Below, in pieces: positions 24,301-31,152 of a DNA stretch of 36,231 nucleotides. The DNA lies in the IMG/VR virus record IMGVR_UViG_3300008113_000317, positions 1 to 36,231 of that record; one strand, 5' to 3'. How positions within the stretch are numbered: the stretch's first letter is position 1; every line of letters starts with the position of its first letter. The stretch is from a virus. The translations under genes were made by a program, and so were the position numbers. The notes under the pieces were generated by a model, which searched no databases, had not been told where the DNA came from, and saw only the letters and a program-made list of their open reading frames with translations.

Positions 24301-24936
24301 AAGAACTACGTTAAGATGAAAGACGCGCTTGATCAAAAATCAAGAGGAGGGCTGTTTGGGCTATTTGGCAGCAAAGAATCTAAGTTAGCCGACATCTTCA
24401 CGGAAATCAGCGAGGGACTTATCGCAATCCAACCAGGGCTGCAAGTAATTCAGCCCGCACAAATCACTTCTTTCTCCAACCTTACAAGTGTTATAGAAAG
24501 ACTGTCCAGAGTGGTTTCTCCGTTCGAGCGATTCACCAAAGCTTTTGGAACATTCTCTAAAGACATGGGCGTGTTTACCAAAAACTGGAAGCAGTTCAAT
24601 AAGCAAGACGCTATGAATTTTAAGATCTATGGAGATGTCACAGATAAGATATCAAAAGTAGATGTTGGCAAACTTAAGCAAGCTCTCGAAGCACTGATCG
24701 TATATGAAAAGGACAAGATTGCGATTGAAAAAGAACGCGCTCAGATAGTCAAAGACATTGCTGCCAGCGGAGGAGACACTTCTAGCAATCCTCTTGAAAA
24801 GATAGGCAACATGCTTGATTCTCTATTAGGCGGTGGCGGAGGAGATACTAAAACCGCTGATGGCAAGGGTGGCATCATAAACACACCAAGAATCCAAGTG
24901 AACGGAGACATTATTGTAACCGGCGATGTTAAGTAA
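21313..24936 (+). CDS. tape-measure-like tail protein with two internal repeat families
   Basis: The 1207-residue protein occupies the tape-measure place after tube and chaperone genes. Residues about 30-50 are a Gly-rich linker. Residues about 118-600 are strongly hydrophobic, with four tandem copies (starting near 126, 185, 246 and 305, period 59-61) of a unit containing 'F-(S/T/A)-L-(T/A/S)-M-h-L-h-x-h-x-A-P-x-F-A-(L/F)-G' and 'hVF-(S/T)-L'. Residues about 620-950 carry four copies, period 89-90, of a soluble unit marked by (D)GKL(V/I)PK (near 632, 722, 811 and 900). The C-terminus is helical with a Gly-rich end. Such hydrophobic stretches are typical of tape measures that insert in the host membrane. 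Which T4 counterpart (gp29) it matches is not certain. Confidence 0.75.
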   Translation: MSVANQANEKLTQLVTLTAKIESYLNPAKKGKGGGQAGAQVAGDGATGGGGVNRIKEAIAVGGMAQSLAMFFKEYTKSKLGDGEKVKQLLINLSDGMRQAYDKIKEIDEKEMLNKISTVIKGIAGFSLTMVLLSLAAVPFALGILVFSLGISAMNMIFNLLVKDTKKTDEALGILGKIGQGAALFTLAMVLIGYTAPAFALGVIVFTLAVSGMLLVFSLLGSTKVKKTVTDSMQIIFDMAKGAAFFALSMILIGITAPLFAFGVVVFTLAISAMILVFSLLNGVKKQVRDSLQLILSMSTDIAIFALTMTLIGLVAPLFALGTIVFTLALAAVMGVLILAGKFDKQLSKGVKALDMMAIPIAILAGVFLIVGLVWEPVLKGGATVAATILLVGTATALIGMMDKNVKKGIKTLDQMILPVLAFAGALLIIGLIPTDPLELLLKVGVMAVAITVLGLAAFVLGLPAVAPFATAGAAVLVTLTVPMIVFAAALFIISKATFTKESIINLGMAIGVIGVAMAGMGLLAPFILIGSAVMAVAAVALLPITASLAIFKSIGWKESDGESLKNSLKSTVQAFAHALDGVGITGMFKLLAAIPIVALLGLSLTALAMGIKAMATMTFTEMEWDDKEKKLIPKRQVKLTDAEIQAVGPNVASILNALADPLLEFGKKAAEGPLSLFGLGYMAQGIKAAAGIGEVISSLAKGVADMAKLNVVEYQVKDGKLVPKSVRKLTPLDFVMAGINTGLILDALAVPLTRFGMYASLGEGIFSSGYMEKGIEAASKVGNAIASIAKGVSDMANLTVVENQVKDGKLVPKSSRQLTDADFTLAGENVGKILKALVVPLTDFGKAWEDGSSWFSNSYLESAVKGINAVTDPISKLAKMITELASGNAVVSEVKDGKLVPKQAISFADAVPKATAAISELLTALPKSLTAFGQSYENDKDAITSGIDAIGIIAGSVNKIADFGKNYIERKADIEGSIEGAKKLVPASADMVKILKNYVKMKDALDQKSRGGLFGLFGSKESKLADIFTEISEGLIAIQPGLQVIQPAQITSFSNLTSVIERLSRVVSPFERFTKAFGTFSKDMGVFTKNWKQFNKQDAMNFKIYGDVTDKISKVDVGKLKQALEALIVYEKDKIAIEKERAQIVKDIAASGGDTSSNPLEKIGNMLDSLLGGGGGDTKTADGKGGIINTPRIQVNGDIIVTGDVK
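21688..22332 (+). repeat. four tandem hydrophobic repeats inside the tape-measure gene
   Basis: In-frame repeats starting at 21688, 21865, 22048 and 22225, spaced 177, 183 and 177 nt. Each encodes a hydrophobic hairpin-like unit ending in a 'SLL' or 'LLA' turn. The DNA is diverged, so the duplication is old and protein-level. Confidence 0.7.
23191..24030 (+). repeat. four repeats marked by GKLVPK inside the tape-measure gene
   Basis: The 'KL(V/I)PK' mark falls at about 23206, 23476, 23743 and 24010, spaced 270, 267 and 267 nt. The surrounding units share 'A...h-x-PL-x-x-FG' and 'h-x-(S)(L/I)(A)KG(V)xDMAxL'. Codon-level divergence shows an old internal duplication. Repeat number could set part of tail length. 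Confidence 0.7.
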
Positions 24937-24944
24937 TATATAGA
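24937..24944 (+). promoter_or_regulatory. putative late promoter motif TATATAGA overlapping tape-measure stop
   Basis: TAATATATAGATTAG at 24934-24948, 19 nt before ATG 24956. It begins immediately after the TAA stop of the tape-measure gene, so stop codon and promoter motif share bases. Confidence 0.6.
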
Positions 24945-24955
24945 TTAGAAAAATA

Positions 24956-25279
24956 ATGTCAAACATGAGCAAATTTGTAAAATTCGCTGATTGGGAAAGT
25001 TCTAAATACTCTGTCGCAGAAGACAAAGAAAAAGATGTAGTAGAGAAAGAACCTTCGTCCGCTCAGCTGATTGCTGAACTTGAAGAACTGACCGAGAAAA
25101 GAAAGAAGGCTGTTCGCGAGAAAGATTCATATGAATCACAGATCCTTGAGCTCGACATCAAACTCAAAAAGCTTGAGATTGAAAGAGCGGACATTCTTAA
25201 GAAACAGAAAGATCTGTCCGAAGCAAGAGACATTGCCAAGAAGACAAAAATAGAAGGAAGAAGTCATGACCAAGAATAA
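24956..25279 (+). CDS. coiled-coil protein of unknown function (107 aa)
   Basis: Residues about 35-95 form a long, heavily charged coiled coil, with heptads in LIAELEELTEKRKKAV and ILELDIKLKKLEIERA. No recognised family. Start ATG 24956; a second ATG at 24965 is nearly as good. It follows the tape measure by 19 nt, overlaps the next gene by 14 nt and is preceded by its own late-type motif. A tail assembly or baseplate scaffold role is suggested only by place. Confidence 0.65.
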   Translation: MSNMSKFVKFADWESSKYSVAEDKEKDVVEKEPSSAQLIAELEELTEKRKKAVREKDSYESQILELDIKLKKLEIERADILKKQKDLSEARDIAKKTKIEGRSHDQE

Positions 25280-25460
25280 GACCAAAAAGTTCGAAGAATT
25301 CGAGGACGGTCTCACCAGCAGCTACTCTCCTCCTAAGTACTTAGTGCAGCCCGCCGAAGGTGACAAAGGATTCTACATGTTTCAGAAAGCTTTCAAAGAC
25401 CAAAAGAAATTCTTTAAGCCGTTTATTCGCAGTACCAACAAAGATCTGGAAGAACACTAG
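25266..25460 (+). CDS. small protein of unknown function (64 aa)
   Basis: Basic and aromatic, with FEEFEDGLTSSYSPPKYLVQP (residues about 9-29) and a Lys/Phe-rich middle, FQKAFKDQKKFFKPF. No family recognised. Overlaps the coiled-coil gene by 14 nt, so translation is probably coupled. It is the last gene of the tail block before an intergenic stretch. Confidence 0.6.
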   Translation: MTKNKTKKFEEFEDGLTSSYSPPKYLVQPAEGDKGFYMFQKAFKDQKKFFKPFIRSTNKDLEEH

Positions 25461-25549
25461 TATGTATTAGCAAGACACTAGAATGACTTGCTCCTCCCCG
25501 AAATATATTACCTAATCCGCGCTGCTGGGTTCATTAGAAGATTAGAACT

Positions 25550-25566
25550 AATTCACGCTTAGTGAA
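25550..25566 (+). other. hairpin in a 123-nt intergenic stretch
   Basis: ATTCAC (25550-25555) pairs with GTGAAT (25561-25566) around a short GCTTA-type loop, just before a GAATATAAGAT element and the ATG at 25584. The stretch 25461-25583 also holds CTAATC near 25513 and GATTAG near 25540, which could pair. No T tract follows, so it is not a clear terminator; a small RNA or leader structure is possible. Confidence 0.35.
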
Positions 25567-25583
25567 TATAAGATTAAACTTAT

Positions 25584-25856
25584 ATGATCGACAAGCAAAA
25601 GACAGATTTTCTGCGTAAGAAGATCAATCAGCTCAAGGAAGATGCGTCTATCGATCCTCCTTCCCAAGAAGAGACCAACGAAAGGAATAGCCTTTACTAT
25701 TTGATTCTATTCACTCTTCGCTACTTAGCATTCTTCGGGTCACAGTACTACATTCTTGAAAGGACACAATACAAGCCGTTCGGCCTGTGGGAATCTTTTG
25801 TGATCTACCTAACATTACTAACATTCATATCCATCTTTAAGAAAACAGAAAAATGA
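25584..25856 (+). CDS. small membrane protein of unknown function (90 aa)
   Basis: An N-terminal basic/acidic helical region (1-35) is followed by two membrane helices: YLILFTLRYLAFFGSQYYIL (about 38-57) and FVIYLTLLTFISIF (about 71-84). No recognised family; holin-like length but the positive-to-acidic order is not typical enough to call. It is coupled by a 4-nt overlap (ATGA) to the guanylate-kinase-like gene. Confidence 0.6.
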   Translation: MIDKQKTDFLRKKINQLKEDASIDPPSQEETNERNSLYYLILFTLRYLAFFGSQYYILERTQYKPFGLWESFVIYLTLLTFISIFKKTEK

Positions 25857-26404
25857 AAATCGTCCTAATTGGAAAATCTTGCTCAGGAAAAACGCAGTTC
25901 TCTCTACTGCTAAAAGAAAGAGGGTTAAAGGTAGCCGTCACATGTACTTCTCGACCTATGAGACCGGGCGAAATCGACGGAGTTCATTATCATTTCTTAG
26001 ACGAAAACACATTTCTTAGAGAACTCAGCGATGACCAGTTCGTAGAACACGATGTTTTCAACGGTTGGTACTACGGCCTGCCAAAATCTGAGTATCGCAA
26101 CAGCGACATCTTAATCGTTACCCCAAGAGGTCTACAGGCTTTGATCGATTCTTTCGGCAGAGAAAACCTTTTGGTGGTCTACTTGGACACAGAGACAGCG
26201 GTCCGTCTTGACCGAGCAGCAAAACGTGGTGATGATCCTAAAGAAGTTTTGCGCAGATACGGAACCGATGAAAAAGACTTCCGAGACTTTATCTTCCGAC
26301 AAGATTGGGACATCAGGATCGACCAAAAACGTGAGAACAGCTTTCAGTTTTTTATTGATGTTTTTTCACAGAGCCGAGAACTAAATTCACCAGTCTTAAT
26401 ATAA
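25853..26404 (+). CDS. guanylate kinase-like nucleotide kinase
   Basis: The 183-residue protein resembles guanylate kinases, which convert (d)GMP to (d)GDP with ATP. It has the P-loop GKSCSGKT (7-14), the TSR motif with TSRPMRPGE (32-40), GVHYHF (43-48) where GMP is usually gripped, and a lid-like arginine-rich segment RAAKRGDDPKEVLRRY (about 123-138). Cellular enzymes are about 200 residues, so this is essentially complete but with a shortened core. T4 uses gp1 for the same step but with a different fold. Neighbouring dCMP deaminase supports a role in dNTP supply. Confidence 0.82.
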   Translation: MKIVLIGKSCSGKTQFSLLLKERGLKVAVTCTSRPMRPGEIDGVHYHFLDENTFLRELSDDQFVEHDVFNGWYYGLPKSEYRNSDILIVTPRGLQALIDSFGRENLLVVYLDTETAVRLDRAAKRGDDPKEVLRRYGTDEKDFRDFIFRQDWDIRIDQKRENSFQFFIDVFSQSRELNSPVLI

Positions 26405-26427
26405 AACTAAAATAACAAAAAGTCAAA

Positions 26428-26700
26428 ATGTCACAAAAAGTATTTGAAGTAACAGCCGAATTTAAGGAAAGACTAACCGAAATTCTACAAGCTAAGAAGT
26501 TTGGAGCAGTTTTCCCTTACATGAACTTGGTAAACCGCGAAGGTTTCACTTACACAGAAGAAGAACTTAATTCTTTTGTAGCGCTTCTTTCAGAATTTCC
26601 TTACGGAGAAGTTGCCGAGTTTTTCGCGACAATTAAACAGAATGTCACAGAAGTTAACACAGGACAAGAACAACCAGCAGAGGTTCCAGCAGAAGATTAA
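26428..26700 (+). CDS. small acidic protein of unknown function (90 aa)
   Basis: The product is helical (about residues 5-75) with an acidic tail (TGQEQPAEVPAED). No family recognised. A leader with ATATAAAACTAAAATAAC precedes it at about 26400, loosely like the late motif. Its last 59 nt overlap the start of the deaminase in another frame. Confidence 0.65.
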   Translation: MSQKVFEVTAEFKERLTEILQAKKFGAVFPYMNLVNREGFTYTEEELNSFVALLSEFPYGEVAEFFATIKQNVTEVNTGQEQPAEVPAED

Positions 26701-27139
26701 CGTCTTTTCTGAAATCACTAAAGAGATCGCCGCACTTTCAGTTGCATCAAGACTGAAAGTCGGCGCTATCGCTGTTAGGAAAGATTTTTCCAAGATAGCC
26801 TCCTTTGGCTACAACGGAAGTTATTCCAACGCACCGATCAATGAAAACACCGGAACCGAGGAAGAAAGCTTGATACCTGGTGAAAGTGGAATGATACATG
26901 CTGAGATCAATTTAATTGCCAAGTTTCGGGAGAACGATCCAGAGAACTACGCAATCATAATATCTCACTCTCCTTGCAAGATGTGCACCAAAGTTTTGGT
27001 CAATGCAGGATTCAGAAACATTCATTGGTTGGAGGAATACCGGGATACGTCTCACCTCACTGAGATTTTTGAAAGAACTGGTGTAGCAGGATGTAACGTA
27101 AAAGATCTGACAGATTCTTTTGGTTGTATAAATTGTTAA
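26642..27139 (+). CDS. dCMP/cytidine deaminase family protein
   Basis: The 165-residue protein has the zinc-site residues of the deoxycytidylate deaminase family: HAE (86-88) in MIHAEINLI, and PCKMC (101-105) in SHSPCKMCTKVLVNAG. The N-terminal ASRLKVGAIAVR (about 35-46) and FGYNGSYSNAP segments are also family marks. dCMP deaminase supplies dUMP for dTMP synthesis and is common in T4-like phages. Start set at ATG 26642, which overlaps the preceding gene by 59 nt; a TTG at 26612 would add ten residues. No ATG exists between 26642 and the conserved core, so the long overlap seems real. The stop is inside the GTTAATAACT box of the next promoter. Confidence 0.82.
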   Translation: MSQKLTQDKNNQQRFQQKINVFSEITKEIAALSVASRLKVGAIAVRKDFSKIASFGYNGSYSNAPINENTGTEEESLIPGESGMIHAEINLIAKFRENDPENYAIIISHSPCKMCTKVLVNAGFRNIHWLEEYRDTSHLTEIFERTGVAGCNVKDLTDSFGCINC

Positions 27140-27189
27140 TAACTTAAAAGAAAAAAGTTTGCTGCTAAAGATTTTTATAGTTATATTTG
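27135..27189 (+). promoter_or_regulatory. Bacteroidota-type promoter with upstream GTTAATAACT box
   Basis: GTTAATAACT 27135-27144, TTTG 27158-27161, 20 nt, TATATTTG 27182-27189 (perfect TAnnTTTG). Same distances as the other two copies. It drives the ECF sigma gene starting at 27210, 20 nt downstream, and overlaps the stop of the deaminase. Confidence 0.85.
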
Positions 27190-27209
27190 CTATATTAAAT
27201 TAAATTTAC

Positions 27210-27824
27210 ATGCATAAGGAACCTCAAAAAGAAATGTCGCTGCAAGAGATGGGCTTGCGTTTTTATCAATCCCGTCAAGAAAATGATTTTACGAGAGTTT
27301 ACAACAGGCTTCGTCCTAGTATCTCTTACTACCTTAGAGAACTCGTGCCGCAGCACGATGATCGCAACGAAGTGATAGCCACCACATTCGCTAAAGTTTG
27401 GAACAAGATCGAACAGTATGATCCGTATTGGAACTTCAGTACTTGGGTCTATCGCATCGCCCGCAATGAAGCTTTGCTTTTCCACAGAGGTCGCAAGAAA
27501 ACGTATTCGTACGAAGCGATGGAAGAAAAAGGTATCAACATGGAGAAACATTCCTCTTATGAACAAACGTTCGAACATGAAGAGGATCCTATTGATTCTT
27601 TATACGATCAAGCTGTCATCGCTATCCAAGATCTTCCAGAGATCTATCGCACTGTCTTGACTCTTCGTGAGATTCAAAAGAAAAAGTACGAAGACATTGC
27701 CGAAGAACTAGGCTGGAAACACAACACGGTTAGGACAAGAATTCGCAAAGCACGCGAGCTTGTTCGGGTCAGTCTCTTAAAGAAAGATCCAGAGCTCGTT
27801 AAAAAATACCAACAATCAATATGA
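27210..27824 (+). CDS. ECF-type RNA polymerase sigma factor
   Basis: The 204-residue protein has both sigma-70 regions that define extracytoplasmic-function factors. Region 2 (about 25-95) includes LRPSISYYLRELV, EVIATTFAKVWNKIEQYDP (-10 contact helix) and NFSTWVYRIARNEALLFHRG. Region 4 (about 135-190) has IQDLPEIYRTVLTLREIQ and the helix-turn-helix KYEDIAEELGWKHNTVRTRIRKARELV. Between them is an acidic linker. Regions 1.1 and 3 are absent, as usual for ECF factors. It has its own early-type promoter and is followed by a membrane protein that overlaps by 4 nt, the classic place for an anti-sigma factor. It is distinct from the gp55-like factor at 2313. Confidence 0.88.
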   Translation: MHKEPQKEMSLQEMGLRFYQSRQENDFTRVYNRLRPSISYYLRELVPQHDDRNEVIATTFAKVWNKIEQYDPYWNFSTWVYRIARNEALLFHRGRKKTYSYEAMEEKGINMEKHSSYEQTFEHEEDPIDSLYDQAVIAIQDLPEIYRTVLTLREIQKKKYEDIAEELGWKHNTVRTRIRKARELVRVSLLKKDPELVKKYQQSI

Positions 27825-28243
27825 TGAGAACATTGATACTTCTTTGGTACGACATTAAAGGCTACTTCATGGTCAGAAGTATCCTTCGTAAACAAATGAA
27901 AACTGTCGACTTCAACAAGCTTGGCTTGAGAGTTGACTGGGTGAACAGGGCTTACACAGTGATCAATCCGTCAGAAGAAGACAAGGGTGACGATCCAAGC
28001 ATGCTTAGAATCAAAGCGCAAAATAAGATGCTGCCAATCCATCGCTACATGGACAAGATTGGCCTTAGTGAATTTGTTTCAGTATCGGTAGAACAGATTC
28101 CAGACTCTGAGGATCCATCCAAGCTTTCGGATTCTTATCTGTTGGTCTATTACCCAATCTTCCGTGTTATCACTACATGGAAGGTCGCAGTGTTCTTTGT
28201 CATCTCAGGAGTGGCATCATGGGCACTTTATTATTTCCTGTAA
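27821..28243 (+). CDS. membrane protein of unknown function downstream of sigma factor (140 aa)
   Basis: A soluble N-terminal part (1-110) ends in a single C-terminal membrane helix (ITTWKVAVFFVISGVASWALYYF, about 117-139). The N-terminal region includes MVRSILRKQMKTVDFNKLGLRVDWVNR and acidic PDSEDPS segments. No family recognised. It overlaps the sigma gene by 4 nt. Single-pass proteins after ECF genes are often anti-sigma factors, but no zinc-binding anti-sigma motif is visible, so this is only a possibility. Confidence 0.65.
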   Translation: MMRTLILLWYDIKGYFMVRSILRKQMKTVDFNKLGLRVDWVNRAYTVINPSEEDKGDDPSMLRIKAQNKMLPIHRYMDKIGLSEFVSVSVEQIPDSEDPSKLSDSYLLVYYPIFRVITTWKVAVFFVISGVASWALYYFL

Positions 28244-28262
28244 CCTATTTTTCAAAAGAAGA

Positions 28263-28270
28263 TATATAAA
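28263..28270 (+). promoter_or_regulatory. putative late promoter motif TATATAAA
   Basis: GATATATAAACTCGATAAAC at 28261-28280, 28 nt before ATG 28291; same core and spacing class as the copies before the neck-like, gp26-like and tape-measure genes. Confidence 0.65.
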
Positions 28271-28290
28271 CTCGATAAACACAAAACAAC

Positions 28291-28860
28291 ATGGCAACAA
28301 AAGAAGCAAAATTAGAAGTAGTATCGTCTACAAACGAAAAGCAAGAAAAGAGAAAAGCACTTGCTGAGTTCTTGGAGAAAAAACTTAACGCTAAGCGCGA
28401 AGAGGTAGCTGCAAAAAGATATCCTGTGAATGGGGGTCTAATCACAGCAAAGGCTCTTAATCAGTTCGTTAAAAACGATGCACAGTGGAAATTTACCGAG
28501 AGCTTGGGCATCTTGGAATCTGCTCGTGTTCTTGATGAGCAAGTCAAAGCATTAAGTGTAAAAGATACTGAAGCAAAAGAGCTAACATTAACAGCTATCA
28601 CAATTGAGGCAATTTACTATTTCTTGACTAAAGAAGAAGGAAAAGGACTTTCAAAGGCCGCATCCTATGTGAACAACTTGCTTCGTCCAATCTCAGAAGC
28701 TCTTAACGTTTCTAAAGCAGATCGCGAAGAAATCAACCAAATGGAAAGAGACTTAGGAACTTTGCAAGACGCAGTTCTTAACCGAGTAGGGTTTGAAGGC
28801 GAAGACGAATTGTTAGCTGAGATTGAAAAAGAACTCGGCGAAGAAATCGAAAAAAACTAA
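28291..28860 (+). CDS. helical protein of unknown function (189 aa)
   Basis: The protein is mostly helical and charged, with a basic N-terminal third (LAEFLEKKLNAKREEVAAKRY near 25-45) and an acidic C-terminus ending EKELGEEIEKN. No family recognised. It begins a late-promoter-headed unit and lies 6 nt before a membrane protein gene, so a structural or assembly role is possible but unproved. Confidence 0.65.
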   Translation: MATKEAKLEVVSSTNEKQEKRKALAEFLEKKLNAKREEVAAKRYPVNGGLITAKALNQFVKNDAQWKFTESLGILESARVLDEQVKALSVKDTEAKELTLTAITIEAIYYFLTKEEGKGLSKAASYVNNLLRPISEALNVSKADREEINQMERDLGTLQDAVLNRVGFEGEDELLAEIEKELGEEIEKN

Positions 28861-28866
28861 ACCAAT

Positions 28867-29160
28867 ATGAACAAGTTCAACGAATTCTTAGACAAACATT
28901 ATAGGAAGGTTTTCTTCTTCCTATTGTTGGTCATCTTTGTAAACACTTGTGGCAACCCAAACAAGTCGGTCAATAAAAGAATCGATGCGTTGACCGTTAA
29001 GATCGATTCTTTGGAAGCAAGTGCTGTGACAAAGAAAGAGTTGACGATCGAAGGACTCAAAGCCGAAAAGAGAATGATCCAGTCGACTGACAGGAAGATG
29101 CTCGACGTTCAGCGCCAGTCGGAAATCGACAACGAGATAAAAAGACTTGAAGAAAAATGA
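28867..29160 (+). CDS. small membrane-anchored coiled-coil protein (97 aa)
   Basis: An N-terminal membrane helix (VFFFLLLVIFVN, about 14-25) is followed directly by TCGNPNKS and a charged heptad-rich segment (IDALTVKIDSLEAS, then GLKAEKRM and EIDNEIKRLEEK). A cysteine just after the helix (residue 27) is at a lipoprotein-like place, but the preceding residues do not form a proper lipobox. Spanin-like architecture is possible. It overlaps the next gene by 4 nt (ATGA). Confidence 0.6.
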   Translation: MNKFNEFLDKHYRKVFFFLLLVIFVNTCGNPNKSVNKRIDALTVKIDSLEASAVTKKELTIEGLKAEKRMIQSTDRKMLDVQRQSEIDNEIKRLEEK

Positions 29161-29978
29161 GACCCAGCCTTGTAAAAGGTTTCATCATATCAACCTTTGT
29201 ATCGCTTTACTTGGTGGTGAGCATCATCTCGACCATCCACGTAATTGACTTCTTTAGACTCTCAAATCCAAACTGGCTCGCTGTATCTCTCGCGATCGCA
29301 TTCGAGATAGGTGCTGCTGCCAGTTTGGCCTCACTCATTGCACTGGATAAGATGAATAAAACTCTTATCTGGTTTTTGTTCATTCTACTGACCGCAATGC
29401 AGATGATGGGCAACACATACTATGCTTTCACTAATCTACAAGACTATCAAAGTTGGATAGAGCTGTTCGGCCTCGTTGATGAAGAACCTATCTACCAAAA
29501 GCGGATTCTATCAATCATAAGCGGAGCCATACTTCCGTTGGTCGCTTTAGGATTCATCAAGTCTTTGGTTGATTACATCAAACCTTCCGAAGAATTACCT
29601 GCCTCTGAGGTTGAAGAAGAACCTGCATTAGAAGTTGCGGCGGTAGAAACAGCGCCTCTACAAAAAGAAGCTGAAAAAATTTGGGCAAAGTTAGAAGAAC
29701 TCAAAAAGGAAGGCAAACTTCCAGCGGATCCTACGCCCGAAGAACTTGCCGAAGAACCTACTGCATTAGCGAATTCTGGGTACACTGAAGAATACGCAAG
29801 TGATGAGGACATGGAAACAGCTTCATTGGTAGATTTTGAAAACTTCATCGAAGAAGAGGCGAGCGCTCAAGCACAAGAAGAACTTATAGTTGAAGAGGCT
29901 CCTTCTGTTGAAGAGATAAATAGAATAGAAGAGAATCAAATATCCGATGAACCTTCTGATGAGAAAAAAAAACTATAA
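29157..29978 (+). CDS. multi-pass membrane protein with long acidic cytoplasmic tail (273 aa)
   Basis: Four membrane helices are visible in residues 1-140: FIISTFVSLYLVVSIISTI, VSLAIAFEIGAAASLASLI, LIWFLFILLTAMQMMG and ILSIISGAILPLVALGFI. The remaining ~130 residues are very rich in Glu, Ala and Pro, with low-complexity stretches such as SEVEEEPALEVAAVE. No family recognised. It is coupled to the 97-residue membrane protein. Together with the preceding genes it forms a membrane cluster whose role (lysis, host-envelope change or virion assembly at the membrane) cannot be read from sequence. Confidence 0.65.
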   Translation: MRPSLVKGFIISTFVSLYLVVSIISTIHVIDFFRLSNPNWLAVSLAIAFEIGAAASLASLIALDKMNKTLIWFLFILLTAMQMMGNTYYAFTNLQDYQSWIELFGLVDEEPIYQKRILSIISGAILPLVALGFIKSLVDYIKPSEELPASEVEEEPALEVAAVETAPLQKEAEKIWAKLEELKKEGKLPADPTPEELAEEPTALANSGYTEEYASDEDMETASLVDFENFIEEEASAQAQEELIVEEAPSVEEINRIEENQISDEPSDEKKKL

Positions 29979-30041
29979 CCAAAGCTAGAATGCATCCTCA
30001 AATCATGCCAGGAGTTTTGGACTAAAATTACATAAACAGAA

Positions 30042-31151
30042 ATGTCCGTCATACCTAAAATCATTTGCCCGCCTGACTATTCTATCCGCTGTTTTAGGCT
30101 GATAGATCCTATGTCGTTTGGGATCATAAAAGGAGCGGCTACCGAGATTGCGATACCGACTAAAGGTATCTGCATACCAGTAAACCGTTATGACGACAAG
30201 AGGTTGGTTCTTAAAGCAGGATCTACTTTAAAGGTTGACATTAGCGGAATTGCTGAGTACGGCGATTTGCAAGAAGAATACCAATTCTCAGTTGATCTTG
30301 TCACAACGCCCGACATCCTCAACGAAGGAACCAAACACAAATACGAACTATACGATTCTGAGCTGAATCTCTTAAGCTCAATCGAATTCACTGTATCTGG
30401 AACGTTCGCGCAATCTTTGCTAACGGCTGTTAGTGGAAATTCTACGATCTACGGTCTTATGAATTTCGATACTGCCGACATCGCAAACGGAAACTTTACC
30501 GTAACAGCCAACACAAAAGGCATAAAGTATCGTCATGTGTTTTACTTTGATCTTGACGGCTTTGGCGGGTCAGAACCGCATCCTTACATCCACCCAGGCA
30601 ACTTGGTTCAGATGTATCGCAAGTACCCAGACGGAAGAGCCAAAGTCATGCTTATCATTCCGGAGTTTTCCAGAGTAAATACCGATTCTTGCGGATGTAC
30701 AGATTCATCGGGAGCGATGCTTTCAAACAAAAAGTATTTTCAATACGCCCTTGCTTCTGACTACGAAAACTCTAAAAATCCATCTTCGCCGATTTTGATA
30801 GACGGTGAAGACACCTCTTACGTCTGGAATCAACAGAGCACGGATCACATAGGATACCACTTCAACACGGGTGACCTGGTCAACATGAGTACCGCTTCAA
30901 CCAAAAGAGCGTTGATTCAATCTGTCCAAGGATATGCTGTGACTACCGACACCGAGATTGGCAACAACACACAGACTTATCTTAATCATGTTTGGAGTCC
31001 AAGCAACGTCACTTGGAGAACCGGTGGTGAGATGAATCTCTTTACAGGAGGACAAGATGTTTACGACTCAGATCGTCTTTTCATAGAAACAATTTACTTA
31101 AAAAATCCTCATACATTCGACATACCTATGAGGATCTTAATCGGAGTATAA
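30042..31151 (+). CDS. probable virion or adsorption protein, unknown family (369 aa)
   Basis: A beta-rich protein with no predicted membrane segment. Markers are CPPDYSIRCF (about 9-18), repeated beta strands in residues 40-160, an SCGCTDSSGAM cysteine cluster (about 225-235) and a Gly/Asn-rich C-terminus, all typical of secreted-style phage structural proteins. It starts a run of four genes leading into the fibre gene; the next starts 1 nt after its stop. Start ATG 30042 was chosen as it opens the beta-rich region; no earlier ATG exists in frame nearby. Confidence 0.6.
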   Translation: MSVIPKIICPPDYSIRCFRLIDPMSFGIIKGAATEIAIPTKGICIPVNRYDDKRLVLKAGSTLKVDISGIAEYGDLQEEYQFSVDLVTTPDILNEGTKHKYELYDSELNLLSSIEFTVSGTFAQSLLTAVSGNSTIYGLMNFDTADIANGNFTVTANTKGIKYRHVFYFDLDGFGGSEPHPYIHPGNLVQMYRKYPDGRAKVMLIIPEFSRVNTDSCGCTDSSGAMLSNKKYFQYALASDYENSKNPSSPILIDGEDTSYVWNQQSTDHIGYHFNTGDLVNMSTASTKRALIQSVQGYAVTTDTEIGNNTQTYLNHVWSPSNVTWRTGGEMNLFTGGQDVYDSDRLFIETIYLKNPHTFDIPMRILIGV

Positions 31152-31152
31152 A

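Noticed and set aside
25461-25583. tRNA gene in the gap with a GGGTTCATTAG segment
   Set aside because: No acceptor stem, D-arm or anticodon arm can be formed around it.
28867-29160. Lipoprotein call for the 97-residue protein because of Cys after the hydrophobic helix
   Set aside because: The residues before the Cys (FVNT) do not match a lipobox (L-x-(G/A)-C), so only a membrane anchor is claimed.
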